A stretch of 64,000 bases of DNA. Source: Terriglobus roseus DSM 18391 (GTDB lineage: Bacteria; Acidobacteriota; Terriglobia; Terriglobales; Acidobacteriaceae). Positions within the stretch are counted from its first letter, which is position 1; every line of letters starts with the position of its first letter. Location: positions 3,100,001 through 3,164,000 of the forward strand of contig NC_018014.1 in NCBI RefSeq assembly GCF_000265425.1. Reading direction: 5' to 3'. This document shows positions 27,280 to 35,762 of this stretch, piece after piece. The translations under genes were made by a program, and so were the position numbers. A model generated the notes under the pieces. That model did no database searches. It saw nothing but the letters and a program-made list of their open reading frames with translations, and had not been told where the DNA came from.

Positions 27280-28404
27280 TCAATGATTCAGAAAGGCGGT
27301 GATTTGTTCATTGAGGAACGTTCTGTCGGCTGGGCTGGCTCCGGCTCCGGCAGGGTGGCCCCACAGAGATGGGATGGGTGTCAGCGTGACGTGCGGGATG
27401 AAGGCCGCTTCGTATCTTGCGTCTTCCAGGGGGAAGTAAAGATCCGTGGCTGAGGGCATGTAGAGGAACGGAACCTCGATCGATCGAAGGGCCTGCTCGA
27501 CATCGCCATTGAAGTTGGTCGGTTTTCCCTCCGCCAGTGTCGTATTGCCGACGTTGTTCGACTCCCAGGTGCGCGCCTGCAGGATGTAGTTGTTCGCGTC
27601 GGCGCTGAAGCGTTTGCGGAAGCTGAACATGTACTGCTCGAAGGTGGTGCCGGGCGCTGCGGTGGTGCGCCAGAGTTCCTTGCGCCACCACTCCTGCGAG
27701 TAGAGCCAGCCGGCCCAGACCATGCCGAAGGCCTCAAGTCCCTTCTCCGGCTCGGTCTTGTACTCGCCGTTCATGAAGGCAGGGTCGGCGGTGAGCGCGG
27801 CGATCTGGCCTTCAAGCCGAACGATCCCGTGGCCGTAGGTTTTGGCGGTGCCGCTTGTCGCGACGGCCCGGTCCATGAATGTGGGGTAGCTGACTGCCCA
27901 CTGAAAAGCCTGCTGCGCCCCCATGGAAAAGCCAATGACCGCGCGCAGGTGCTGGATGTGCAGTTGCTCGATGAGCATCTGGTGCACAGCGTTTACGTTA
28001 TCGCGGATGGTCATGACCGGAAAGCGTGGTCCGTCGAAGGGCGGCGGGGTGTTCGACGGAGAAGAGCTGCGGCCGTTGCCGAAGAGCTCGGAGGTGATGA
28101 GGAAGAGCTTTGAAGGGTCGAGGGCGCCTTTCGGGTAGTCGGGCGACTTTACTAGGAATTGGTAGCCCGTAAGGTTGGCCATGTAGTGCGAAGGAAGCAG
28201 GACCGCATTGGAGTGATCGGCGTTGAGCGTGCCGGTCGTGCCGTAGACGATGTGGGCTTCGGGAAGGACGACCCCGGACTCGGTTTTGAAGTTGTGAAGA
28301 ACAAATTCATGGCGTTCGGGCGTCTGCGCCACCGTTTTCACGGGAGATTGACATACCGCGATGAGGTTGGATGAGAGGGTGAGCAGGATCAGGAGGCGGC
28401 GCAT
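27280..28404 (-). CDS. alpha/beta hydrolase of the homoserine O-acetyltransferase (MetX) family, with signal peptide
   Basis: 374 residues from the ATG at 28404, chosen because it opens a signal peptide (RRLLILLTLSSNLIAVCQS); the frame remains open 39 bases further upstream. The MetX-like fold shows the nucleophile elbow GFSMGAQQ with Ser160, the acid in PSATDLYFP and the base in WGHPAGAG. True MetX enzymes are cytoplasmic acyltransferases in methionine synthesis; this one appears exported and carries no other methionine-pathway neighbour, so a secreted esterase or hydrolase activity is as likely. It sits divergent from the TonB receptor at 28658. Substrate unknown. Confidence 0.82.
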   Translation of the reverse strand: MRRLLILLTLSSNLIAVCQSPVKTVAQTPERHEFVLHNFKTESGVVLPEAHIVYGTTGTLNADHSNAVLLPSHYMANLTGYQFLVKSPDYPKGALDPSKLFLITSELFGNGRSSSPSNTPPPFDGPRFPVMTIRDNVNAVHQMLIEQLHIQHLRAVIGFSMGAQQAFQWAVSYPTFMDRAVATSGTAKTYGHGIVRLEGQIAALTADPAFMNGEYKTEPEKGLEAFGMVWAGWLYSQEWWRKELWRTTAAPGTTFEQYMFSFRKRFSADANNYILQARTWESNNVGNTTLAEGKPTNFNGDVEQALRSIEVPFLYMPSATDLYFPLEDARYEAAFIPHVTLTPIPSLWGHPAGAGASPADRTFLNEQITAFLNH

Positions 28405-28557
28405 ATCGAGAGAATATGCCGACTTTACGGTCAGTGGAACCACTTAGAGCGCTTCTGTCCGCGACTGATTCTCTGTCCTTTTACATATGACCACAAGTAT
28501 ATGATTTTTCATCAACTTCCAGACTTTCATAGATTGCCGCTAGAGCTCGAAAATTGC

Positions 28558-28587
28558 TTGACAGTGATAGTTTCAAGCGGGTAAAAA
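28558..28587 (+). promoter_or_regulatory. candidate promoter for the TonB receptor at 28658
   Basis: TTGACA at 28558-28563 is followed after 18 bases by TAAAAA (28582-28587). It lies in the divergent gap 28405-28657, which is AT-rich and holds no gene. Transcription would begin near 28595, giving a leader of about 60 bases before the ATG. Confidence 0.5.
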
Positions 28588-28657
28588 GTCAACGCTACAC
28601 AATACGATTCATCCATGTTTTGAACTTACGTTTTCTGTTTTTCTTTGGAGGCTTTTG

Positions 28658-31600
28658 ATGTATTCCTCACGATTCGCAATGAGGTCGCTGTTTGCGGCTT
28701 CTATGCTGATTCCCCTGGCGCATAGCGCTGTGGCGCAATCAGACGCTTCATCCCTATCGGGAACGGTGACCGACGCATCGGGCGCACTGCTCCCCAACGC
28801 AAAGGCAACAATCCACAGCGACGCAACCGGTTCCGACATCGTCGTCACCACCAACGCGAGCGGTAACTTCACGGTTCCGAACGTCCGTCCGGGCAACTAC
28901 TCGGTCAAGATCGAGTCCGCGGGCTTCCAGTCCGTTACCTTGACCGCAGTTGCGGTGGATCCCAGCATCGGCAAGCACGTCGACATCAGCATGAAGGTCG
29001 GCGATGCCGGCACCTCGGTGAACGTCGAAGCCAACATCAACACCGTGCAGACGGAGAGCGCCGTCGTCGGTCAGCTCGTCACGCAGGAGCAGGTCAAGAG
29101 CATTCAGCTCAACGGCCGTAACCCGCTGTACCTTGCTCAGCTGGAGCCCGGCGTCGTACGGAATGCGCCGATGGCATCGTTCTCGTTCGGTCTGGACAAC
29201 GGCCTGAACATCGGTGGCTCACGTTCGCAGGAGAGCGTCATCACACTGGACGGCGCACCCATGGTGCGTACCCGTTCCAACGGCACCAGCGTTGGCGTCG
29301 CCGACGTGGACTCCACCTCGCAGGTGCAGATCCTCACCAGCAGCTACCAGGCTGAGTACGGTCGCACGGCAGGCGGCCAGGTCCGCATGGTTCCCAAGAG
29401 CGGCACACAGGACTTCCACGGTTCGGTGTTCGAGTACCTGCGTAACAACTTCTTCAATGCAAACACCTGGCAGCGCAAGCTCCCCACCAACGACGCGAGC
29501 ATCCGGAACCACCCGGCAGCTTTCCGTTACAACCAGTTCGGCTTCAACATCAACGGCCCGCTGTACATCCCCGGCTTCTTCAACAAGAGCAAGCAGCACC
29601 TGTTCTTCTTGTTCGGCCAGGAGTACGTGCGGTACAACAATGCCGACACCGTCTTCCGCCGCGTTCCGACCGCGCTGATGCGCACCGGTAACTTCAGCGA
29701 ACTGCTCGCACCGAACATCTTCTACAGCGGTGCGCAGCAGATTGTGAACCCGACCACCGGCGCCAACTATGCTGGCAACGTCATCCCGACGACCGATCTC
29801 AGCGCCAACGGCCTGGGTCTTCTGAAGGCTTTCCCGGATGCTAATGCAGCAGGCCCCAACTACAACTGGGTGGACGCCGCGACGCAGCAGCAGACGCAGC
29901 GCAAGGACACACTGGTGGTTGACTGGGTACCGGCAGACGCACATCGCGTTCGCCTCAGCATCCTGAACTACAACTATCACCAGTTTGAGCCGCACTACGG
30001 CAACTTCAACCGCAATCCGCGTATCTTCGACCGTCCGAACCAGATCGGCGTCGTGCACTATTCGTGGACGATCAACCCGACCACGGTGAACGAAGCGATC
30101 TTCTCTGCCGCTTCGGATCACGTGACCATCGGTATCGATCAGTCCAGCGGACTGTTTGACCGTACCCGCTACGGCATCAACTATCCGTATCTGTACTCGT
30201 CTGCCACCAAGACGATCCCCAACAAGATCCCGACGGTTCAGCTCCCCAACTTCGACCTGCTGGACGGCGGTCCTTACCCGTCGCGTTCGGGCGGTATCGT
30301 CTACACGATCGCCGATAACCTCACCAAGGTCATCGGGAACCACACGCTGAAGTTTGGCGTGGTTGCCGAGTACTCCGGTGAGAACAACTTCGATCAGATC
30401 ACGGTCTCAAACACGCCTGGATCGACGAACAACCAGAACGGCAAGTTCACCTTCACAGACTCGCGGGTCGGTGGCACCTCGAGCAAGGTCGGCGTAGCGA
30501 ACGCCGCATTGGGTCTCTTCGATCAATACGGCGAAATCGGTCAGCGTTCCTACACCGTCTACCGGGCATGGATGTACGAGGGTTTTGCGCAGGATGCATG
30601 GCGCGTGACACCCAACCTCGTGGTTGAGGCAGGTATCCGTTACAGCTTCTACAACCCGTACTACGCCAAGTGGGGCAACCAGTCCGTCTTCAGCCAGAAG
30701 GACTACAACACCGGCAATCAGGCAACGGTCAATCGCGCGACCGGTGTTGTTACCGGCAGCGATCAGCAGCGCTTGAACGGCGTCGTTATCCCGGGCAGCA
30801 GCTTCCCCGGCAGCGCGCAGGGACACGTTTCTGCTGACATTCTGGCAAACGGCTACTCGTACCTCTTCCGCGGCTACAGCAACCAGTACTCGCCAACGGT
30901 GAAAACGAACATCCAGCCGCGCTTCGGCATCACCTATCAGCCGCACCCCGGTATGGTGATCCGTGCAGGTGGTGGACGTTACGTGCAGCGCCTAGGCATC
31001 ACGGACAACGTCTTTACGGGTGGCAACACGCCCTTCCAGCCGTCGTCAACCGTGCAGTTGGGTAGCGTCAATGCACCGGGTGGTGTGGGAGTCAACAACT
31101 TCCCGCTGAACTACTCGTCGCAGGCCTTCAACTACCCCAGCCCAGAGGCATACAACTGGAATGCAACCGTCGAACAGGAGTTCCCTTCCCTCGGCGTGCT
31201 GACCCTGGCCTATGCCGGTCGTAAGGGCATTCACCTGGAGAACATCCTGAACGTGAACCAGCTTCAGCCTGGAACCGTGCAGGCTAATCCTGGCGTCAAC
31301 CAGGATGCGCTGCGCCCCTACAAGGGCTTCAGCAACATCAACCAGGCGACCAACAGCGGTTCTTCCAACTACCACTCGCTGCAGGCAAACTTCCGTCGCC
31401 GTCTCACCAAGGGTCTGCTCCTGGGTGTGGCGTACACGTGGTCGAAGGCGATGGACTTTGGTTCCAGCAATGGCACCAATCTGCCCAACGCATTTGACAA
31501 GAACATCAACTACGGCCGTGCAGACTTTGATCGCCGTCACGTGTTCCTTGCGAACTTCGTCTACAACATCGACCAGTTCAACCACTCGTCGCACTTCATC

Positions 31601-32116
31601 AACCGCGCAGCGCTCGGTCACTGGCAGTTCTCCGGTACCCTGCAGGCTCAGACGGGCGCACCGTTGAACGTGACCACCACGGTTGACTTTGCGGGTGTCG
31701 GACCTGGTTCGGGAAACCAGCTGGTTCCCACCACAAAGTCAGTCTCGACCTCCAAGAACTTTGCGGGTCAGTCGAGCACGGCAACGTGGTTCGATACGAG
31801 CGCCTTCGTAACGTCCAACGCTGTTCTGAATTCCACGTACGCCGGTCGCTTTGCGCCGCGCGGAACGAGAAATCAGATTCAGGGACCTGGCTTCCAGAGC
31901 TACAGCGCTGCGCTGAACAAGGCGTGGACGCTGATCCCTGGCCACGACAGCACGCAGCTGAACTTCCGTGCGGAAGCCTTCAACCTGCTGAACAAGCCCA
32001 CTGCCGACAACCCGGATCTCACCTACACCTCCGGTACGTTTGGACAGAGCAAGACCAAGGGCGGCACCTATGACCTGGGACGTCAGTTCCAGTTCAGCCT
32101 TCGCGTGGCTTTCTAA
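28658..32116 (+). CDS. TonB-dependent receptor, Oar-like, with carboxypeptidase-regulatory domain
   Basis: 1,152 residues from the ATG at 28658, preceded by GGAG at seven bases; a TTG one codon earlier is less likely. A signal peptide ends at AVAQS, followed by a regulatory domain (SLSGTVTDASGALLPNAKAT), a plug (VKSIQLNGRNPLYLAQLEPGV and VITLDGAPMVRTRSNG) and a long barrel with FLFGQEYVRYNN and FNLLNKPTADNP, ending LRVAF. Codon use is more GC-biased at third positions and more regular than in the three sister receptors, suggesting high expression. It is a single-gene unit between its own promoter and a terminator. The ligand is unknown. Outer-membrane location is expected. Confidence 0.9.
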   Translation: MYSSRFAMRSLFAASMLIPLAHSAVAQSDASSLSGTVTDASGALLPNAKATIHSDATGSDIVVTTNASGNFTVPNVRPGNYSVKIESAGFQSVTLTAVAVDPSIGKHVDISMKVGDAGTSVNVEANINTVQTESAVVGQLVTQEQVKSIQLNGRNPLYLAQLEPGVVRNAPMASFSFGLDNGLNIGGSRSQESVITLDGAPMVRTRSNGTSVGVADVDSTSQVQILTSSYQAEYGRTAGGQVRMVPKSGTQDFHGSVFEYLRNNFFNANTWQRKLPTNDASIRNHPAAFRYNQFGFNINGPLYIPGFFNKSKQHLFFLFGQEYVRYNNADTVFRRVPTALMRTGNFSELLAPNIFYSGAQQIVNPTTGANYAGNVIPTTDLSANGLGLLKAFPDANAAGPNYNWVDAATQQQTQRKDTLVVDWVPADAHRVRLSILNYNYHQFEPHYGNFNRNPRIFDRPNQIGVVHYSWTINPTTVNEAIFSAASDHVTIGIDQSSGLFDRTRYGINYPYLYSSATKTIPNKIPTVQLPNFDLLDGGPYPSRSGGIVYTIADNLTKVIGNHTLKFGVVAEYSGENNFDQITVSNTPGSTNNQNGKFTFTDSRVGGTSSKVGVANAALGLFDQYGEIGQRSYTVYRAWMYEGFAQDAWRVTPNLVVEAGIRYSFYNPYYAKWGNQSVFSQKDYNTGNQATVNRATGVVTGSDQQRLNGVVIPGSSFPGSAQGHVSADILANGYSYLFRGYSNQYSPTVKTNIQPRFGITYQPHPGMVIRAGGGRYVQRLGITDNVFTGGNTPFQPSSTVQLGSVNAPGGVGVNNFPLNYSSQAFNYPSPEAYNWNATVEQEFPSLGVLTLAYAGRKGIHLENILNVNQLQPGTVQANPGVNQDALRPYKGFSNINQATNSGSSNYHSLQANFRRRLTKGLLLGVAYTWSKAMDFGSSNGTNLPNAFDKNINYGRADFDRRHVFLANFVYNIDQFNHSSHFINRAALGHWQFSGTLQAQTGAPLNVTTTVDFAGVGPGSGNQLVPTTKSVSTSKNFAGQSSTATWFDTSAFVTSNAVLNSTYAGRFAPRGTRNQIQGPGFQSYSAALNKAWTLIPGHDSTQLNFRAEAFNLLNKPTADNPDLTYTSGTFGQSKTKGGTYDLGRQFQFSLRVAF

Positions 32117-32166
32117 GCACTCTCCGCTGGTCCAACGTTGTACGTAACTGAAGTCGCACCACACAA

Positions 32167-32212
32167 AACCCGGTTGGCCCGAATAACACTCGGTCCAACC
32201 GGGTTCTGTATT
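32167..32212 (+). terminator. terminator after the TonB receptor gene
   Basis: AACCCGGTTGG (32167-32177) pairs perfectly with CCAACCGGGTT (32195-32205), with three further pairs in the inner stem. The T-tract that follows (CTGTATTT) is weak. It lies 50 bases after the receptor stop and before the convergent rhodanese gene. Confidence 0.75.
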
Positions 32213-32236
32213 TGCATCGGCGCCCTTGCGCCCGTT

Positions 32237-32710
32237 TCAACGAGAGGGACGATTCCAGGGGAATTTCGCTAACAACGAAGCCATCATGCAGGTGTTACTG
32301 ACGCCGGCAAAGACCAGCCCCGCGCCGACGACCGCAGAGAGCAGATAAAGCCACGGCGATACCAGGAAGCCCATGATCATACCGAGCAGAACGAGTGATC
32401 CGGCCACCACTCTTACCTGCCGTTCCATGGCCCATGGTGCCCGTTCGGCGCGGACGACGGGGCTACCCGCAGCAATCCAGCCATCCATCCCGCCTTCGAG
32501 CACCGCGACAGACGCGAAGCCTTTCGATACGAGTGCTTCCTTCGCTTGCGCCGCTCGGCGTCCACTCTTGCAGATCAGCGTGATGCGGTCGGTCTCATCC
32601 CAGGCCTGACAGGTAAGGCTCAGTGTGCCGAGGGGAACAAGCGTCGAACCCGCAATGTGCCCTGCACCAAACTCCGCGTATTCACGAACGTCGATCCATC
32701 GCTCTGTCAT
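32237..32710 (-). CDS. rhodanese-domain membrane protein (YgaP-like: rhodanese plus DUF2892)
   Basis: 157 residues. A single rhodanese domain (about 1-90) carries the active-site loop CKSGRR with Cys47, which would accept a persulfide sulfur. The C-terminal about 60 residues contain two hydrophobic segments (VVAGSLVLLGMIMGFLV and WLYLLSAVVGAGLVFAGV) ending in NTCMMASLLAKFPWN, the DUF2892 layout of YgaP, which places the domain on the cytoplasmic face of the inner membrane. It is divergent from an ArsR regulator and an MBL-rhodanese gene with a 50-bp shared control region, so all three are likely induced together by sulfide or persulfide stress. Confidence 0.9.
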   Translation of the reverse strand: MTERWIDVREYAEFGAGHIAGSTLVPLGTLSLTCQAWDETDRITLICKSGRRAAQAKEALVSKGFASVAVLEGGMDGWIAAGSPVVRAERAPWAMERQVRVVAGSLVLLGMIMGFLVSPWLYLLSAVVGAGLVFAGVSNTCMMASLLAKFPWNRPSR

Positions 32711-32760
32711 CCTTACCTCACATCTACTACTATATTCTCATGTGGTGATATTATGAACCC
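32711..32760. promoter_or_regulatory. shared control region of the divergent sulfur genes
   Basis: Only 50 bases separate the two start codons. The stretch is markedly AT-rich. It contains TATATT at 32731-32736, a plausible -10 for the ArsR operon, and short inverted arms CACAT (32719-32723) and ATGTG (32740-32744) that could be part of the ArsR operator. An autoregulatory site here is expected for the family but not proven by the weak symmetry. Confidence 0.4.
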
Positions 32761-33108
32761 ATGGCCGCGCAAAAGATGAGCGACAAAATGATGGACCTTG
32801 TAGCGAGAAGGTTTCGTACACTCGGAGAGCCCTTCCGGCTCAGAATTCTGCAGGAGCTTGAAGGCGGCGAGCGGTCGGTGAATGAACTGGTCGCGGCGCT
32901 CGACGGGAATCAACCGAATGTCTCGAAGCATCTGCAGGTGCTCAGTGATGCAGGACTGGTAAGTCGTCGGCGCGAGGGAACCTCAGTCTTTTACGCCATC
33001 AGCGACCCCATGGTCTTCAAGCTTTGCGCACTGGTCTGCCAGTCTGCGCTGGAAAAAAGCAAGCAGGAGTTTGAAGACCTGAGCGGGACGAGAGGAAGCA
33101 AGCGATGA
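32761..33108 (+). CDS. ArsR-family winged-helix repressor, probably thiol/persulfide-sensing
   Basis: 115 residues. The winged helix spans about 14-85, with recognition helix NQPNVSKHLQVLSDAGLVSRR and wing REGTSVFYAI. Metal-box residues (ELCVCDL type) are absent. Two cysteines, Cys89 and Cys93, lie together in the C-terminal helix (KLCALVC). Sulfide-responsive relatives such as BigR and SqrR use one Cys in the early helices plus one near the C-terminus, so the present pair is a different arrangement, if it senses persulfide at all. The stop overlaps the ATG of the MBL-rhodanese gene (ATGA at 33105-33108), so the regulator and the enzyme are co-translated. Its target is expected to be the divergent 50-bp region. 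Confidence 0.88.
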   Translation: MAAQKMSDKMMDLVARRFRTLGEPFRLRILQELEGGERSVNELVAALDGNQPNVSKHLQVLSDAGLVSRRREGTSVFYAISDPMVFKLCALVCQSALEKSKQEFEDLSGTRGSKR

Positions 33109-34487
33109 AGATCAAGCGATTCGAAGTGGCCGGTCTGGCTCAATACTCCTACATGATCTCGTCCGAGGGTAAGGCCGCCGTCATCGACGCCATGCGCGAC
33201 ACCGAAGTGTATGTGACCTACGCTGCGTTGCACGATCTCAAGATCGTGCAGGTGCTGGAGACGCACATCCATGCTGACTTTGCAGCGGGTTCGCTTGCGC
33301 TGGCAAACACGACAGGAGCCGAGCTTTCCCTAAGCAGCTATGACCACGGCGAGCGGTACCAATATGCCATGCCGCATCGCGCCCTGGTTGATGGTGAATC
33401 CGTGCACATTGGAAAGGTGAGGCTGCAGGCTCTCCACACGCCGGGTCACACGCCGGAGCACCTGTCCTTTCTCGCCTACGACGAAGAGAAGAACGCGAAC
33501 GAGCCCGTAGCGTTGTTCTCCGGCGACTTTCTTTTTGTCGGCTCGCTCGGCCGACCGGACCTGTTGGGAGAAGAAGCGAAGGTTGCGTTGGCCAACGAGT
33601 TGTATGTCAGCCTGCAGCAGCGGATCGCCTCGTTACCCGACGGAGTGCAACTGTTCCCTGGCCACGGCGCCGGCTCGCTTTGCGGATCCGGCATGAGCGA
33701 CCGTCCTGAGTCGACGTTAGGTTACGAGCGCAAGACGAACCACCTCTTTCAACTCAGTCGTCCAGAGTTCGTGGAGACCATTCTTAGCACCGTCCCCCCA
33801 ATGCCGACATACTACCCACGCATGAAGCAGTTGAATGCGGACGGCGCGCGGGACGTATCGCATTTGCCGGGCGATCATGCACTTAACGCAGATACGGTGC
33901 ATGCGCTCTCCCTCCTCGACGATGTCACGATCCTGGACATCCGTAGTCCCGAGGCATTTGGTAGCGCACATCTTCCCGGAGCGATCAACATCGGCTCCGG
34001 CCAGAACCTGTCGATGTGGGCAGGATGGCTGATCGACCCGCATCACCGGATTGTTCTGGTGAACGATGCCGGGGATGACGAAGCGTCGCGTCGCGCTCTG
34101 GTGCGCGTCGGGCTGGACAATATCGAGGGGTATCTTGCGAAGGGTTTCGCAGCCTGGGCTGCGGCAGGCATGGACCTGTCGCATACTCCTATGCTGTCGG
34201 TGCAGGAGGTGGCGTCAACTTCTTCGCTCCAGGTGCTGGATGTCCGTAGTGATGCCGAATGGGCTAGCGGCCATATCCCCGGCGCGCAGCACGTTATACT
34301 TGGCGATCTTCCGCAACATATCTCGACCCTGCCGGATGGGCCGATCGTCACGGTGTGCGGGAGCGGATATCGCGCCAGCGTTGCCGCCAGCATTCTTCAG
34401 AGAAGTAGCCACGACGGGAGTGTCAGCGTCCTGGAAGGTGGCATGGCCGCCTGGAACTCCCAACTCCTTGCGGTGCAGCAAACCTAG
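33105..34487 (+). CDS. MBL-fold hydrolase with two rhodanese domains (persulfide dioxygenase-like)
   Basis: 460 residues. The metallo-beta-lactamase domain (about 1-245) has THIHADFAAG (His54, His56, Asp58), HTPGHTPEH (His115), FSGDFLFVGSLGRPDL (Asp141) and FPGHGAGS, the mononuclear-iron pattern of ETHE1/CstB/BlH persulfide dioxygenases. Two rhodanese domains follow: the first (about 265-360) has lost its Cys (VLVNDAGDD), while the second (about 365-455) keeps it in VTVCGSGYRAS. The fusion would oxidise glutathione or other persulfides to sulfite and handle sulfur transfer. It is co-translated with the ArsR regulator and divergent from the YgaP-like rhodanese. The exact acceptor chemistry is inferred. 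Confidence 0.9.
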   Translation: MKIKRFEVAGLAQYSYMISSEGKAAVIDAMRDTEVYVTYAALHDLKIVQVLETHIHADFAAGSLALANTTGAELSLSSYDHGERYQYAMPHRALVDGESVHIGKVRLQALHTPGHTPEHLSFLAYDEEKNANEPVALFSGDFLFVGSLGRPDLLGEEAKVALANELYVSLQQRIASLPDGVQLFPGHGAGSLCGSGMSDRPESTLGYERKTNHLFQLSRPEFVETILSTVPPMPTYYPRMKQLNADGARDVSHLPGDHALNADTVHALSLLDDVTILDIRSPEAFGSAHLPGAINIGSGQNLSMWAGWLIDPHHRIVLVNDAGDDEASRRALVRVGLDNIEGYLAKGFAAWAAAGMDLSHTPMLSVQEVASTSSLQVLDVRSDAEWASGHIPGAQHVILGDLPQHISTLPDGPIVTVCGSGYRASVAASILQRSSHDGSVSVLEGGMAAWNSQLLAVQQT

Positions 34488-34496
34488 CGCCCAGCC

Positions 34497-34916
34497 CTAG
34501 GCGAAGGCTAAGACGATCGCACCCACGGTAATCAGAGCCCCGCCAGCGGCCTTCATCAGCGTGATGCGCTCTCCAAGCAGCGGCCAGGCAAGCAGAATGA
34601 CGAAGACGACGCTCAGCTTGTCGATCGGCGCCACCTTCGAAGCCTGACCAAGCGACAGCGCGCGGAAGTAGCAGATCCACGACAGCCCCGTCGCCAGGCC
34701 CGACAGCGTCAGGAAGATCCAACTGCGACGCTCGATGTGCGCGATGCCGCCATGCGCACCGAAGCTGACAGCAATAACCCACGCGAAGAGTACGACGACC
34801 GTTGTGCGGACAGCGGTGGCAAGGTTGGGATCAACGCCGGCGACGCCCAGCTTGGCGAGTAGCGCTGTGGCGGCGGCGAAGACGGCCGAAAGCATTGCCC
34901 ATACGATCCATGACAT
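34497..34916 (-). CDS. half-size EamA/DMT transporter
   Basis: 139 residues, with five hydrophobic segments and a single EamA unit instead of the usual ten-helix duplicated protein. Typical motifs are the N-terminal AAATALLAKLGVAGVDPN, the central RRSWIFLTLSGLATGLSW, and the C-terminal LLAWPLLGERITLMKAAGG. Single-unit members work as dimers to move small metabolites or cations across the inner membrane. It is convergent with the MBL-rhodanese gene (nine bases between the stops) and divergent from the two-component system. The substrate is not predictable. Confidence 0.88.
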   Translation of the reverse strand: MSWIVWAMLSAVFAAATALLAKLGVAGVDPNLATAVRTTVVVLFAWVIAVSFGAHGGIAHIERRSWIFLTLSGLATGLSWICYFRALSLGQASKVAPIDKLSVVFVILLAWPLLGERITLMKAAGGALITVGAIVLAFA

Positions 34917-35081
34917 TCGCTACACTCCACCGTGGTCATTCAAACTTTGAGGCGTTGCTTAGGGAAAATCGCGTGGCGCCTATAGCCGTTACTCCGGCGA
35001 GTCAGCTATCGTCTCATCGCAGCCTTAAGTCTGCCTAAAGAACGGCGTGTGATCCTTAAACCGATTGTTTTGGTGGCAACA

Positions 35082-35756
35082 GTGCGGATATTAGTAGTCG
35101 AAGATGAGGTACGGCTCGCGGAGAATATTGCACGCGGGCTTCGCGAGGGCCCCGGATACGCCGTGGATATCGCGCACGATGGGAAAGCGGCGCTGGAGTT
35201 TTGCAACGCCGGCGACTATGACCTGATCGTGCTGGACCTGATGCTGCCCGGCTGCAGCGGCGATGAGGTCGTTGCCAATTTGCGAGCAGCGAAGGTTGCG
35301 ACACCAGTGCTGATCTTGACCGCTGTCAGTCAAACGGATCGAACGATCTCGCTGCTGGATGCGGGCGCAGACGACTTCATGACCAAGCCCTTCGACCTGG
35401 GCGAGTTGATCGCACGATGCCGTGCGCTGATTCGCCGCAGCAAGGGCGCGAGCCAGTCGTTGTTGCGATTTGGCGAGCTCGAATTGCACACAGGAGAGCA
35501 GAGCGTGGTGCGGGAGGGGCGGCAGATCGATCTGTCGCCAACCGAGTTCCGCATTCTCGAATATCTGATGTACCGTCCACGGATAGTCGTTTCAAAGCGC
35601 GAACTGTTGGAGCACTTGTATGACTTCACATGGGAGCACCACTCGAACGTCATTGAGGTCCATGTGTCGAATCTGCGAAGGAAGCTGCGTGGGAGCAAGG
35701 ACGAGGACGTCGTTGAAACACTCCGTGGCCGTGGCTACCGTCTTGCCCAGTCGTAG
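35082..35756 (+). CDS. OmpR/PhoB-family response regulator
   Basis: 224 residues from GTG at 35082, which gives the canonical opening MRILVVEDE; the frame also has a GTG 33 bases upstream with no better ribosome site. The receiver domain has the acidic pair Glu8/Asp9, phospho-acceptor Asp52 (LIVLDLMLPG), and Lys in DDFMTKPF. The winged-helix DNA-binding domain (about 125-222) shows LSPTEFRILEYLM, VVSKRELLEHLYDF and the final LRGRGYRLAQS. It lies six bases before a histidine kinase on the same strand, so the pair forms a two-component system. No target genes are evident; the adjacent YVTN protein is a candidate by position only. Confidence 0.93.
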   Translation: MRILVVEDEVRLAENIARGLREGPGYAVDIAHDGKAALEFCNAGDYDLIVLDLMLPGCSGDEVVANLRAAKVATPVLILTAVSQTDRTISLLDAGADDFMTKPFDLGELIARCRALIRRSKGASQSLLRFGELELHTGEQSVVREGRQIDLSPTEFRILEYLMYRPRIVVSKRELLEHLYDFTWEHHSNVIEVHVSNLRRKLRGSKDEDVVETLRGRGYRLAQS

Positions 35757-35762
35757 ACCCCT

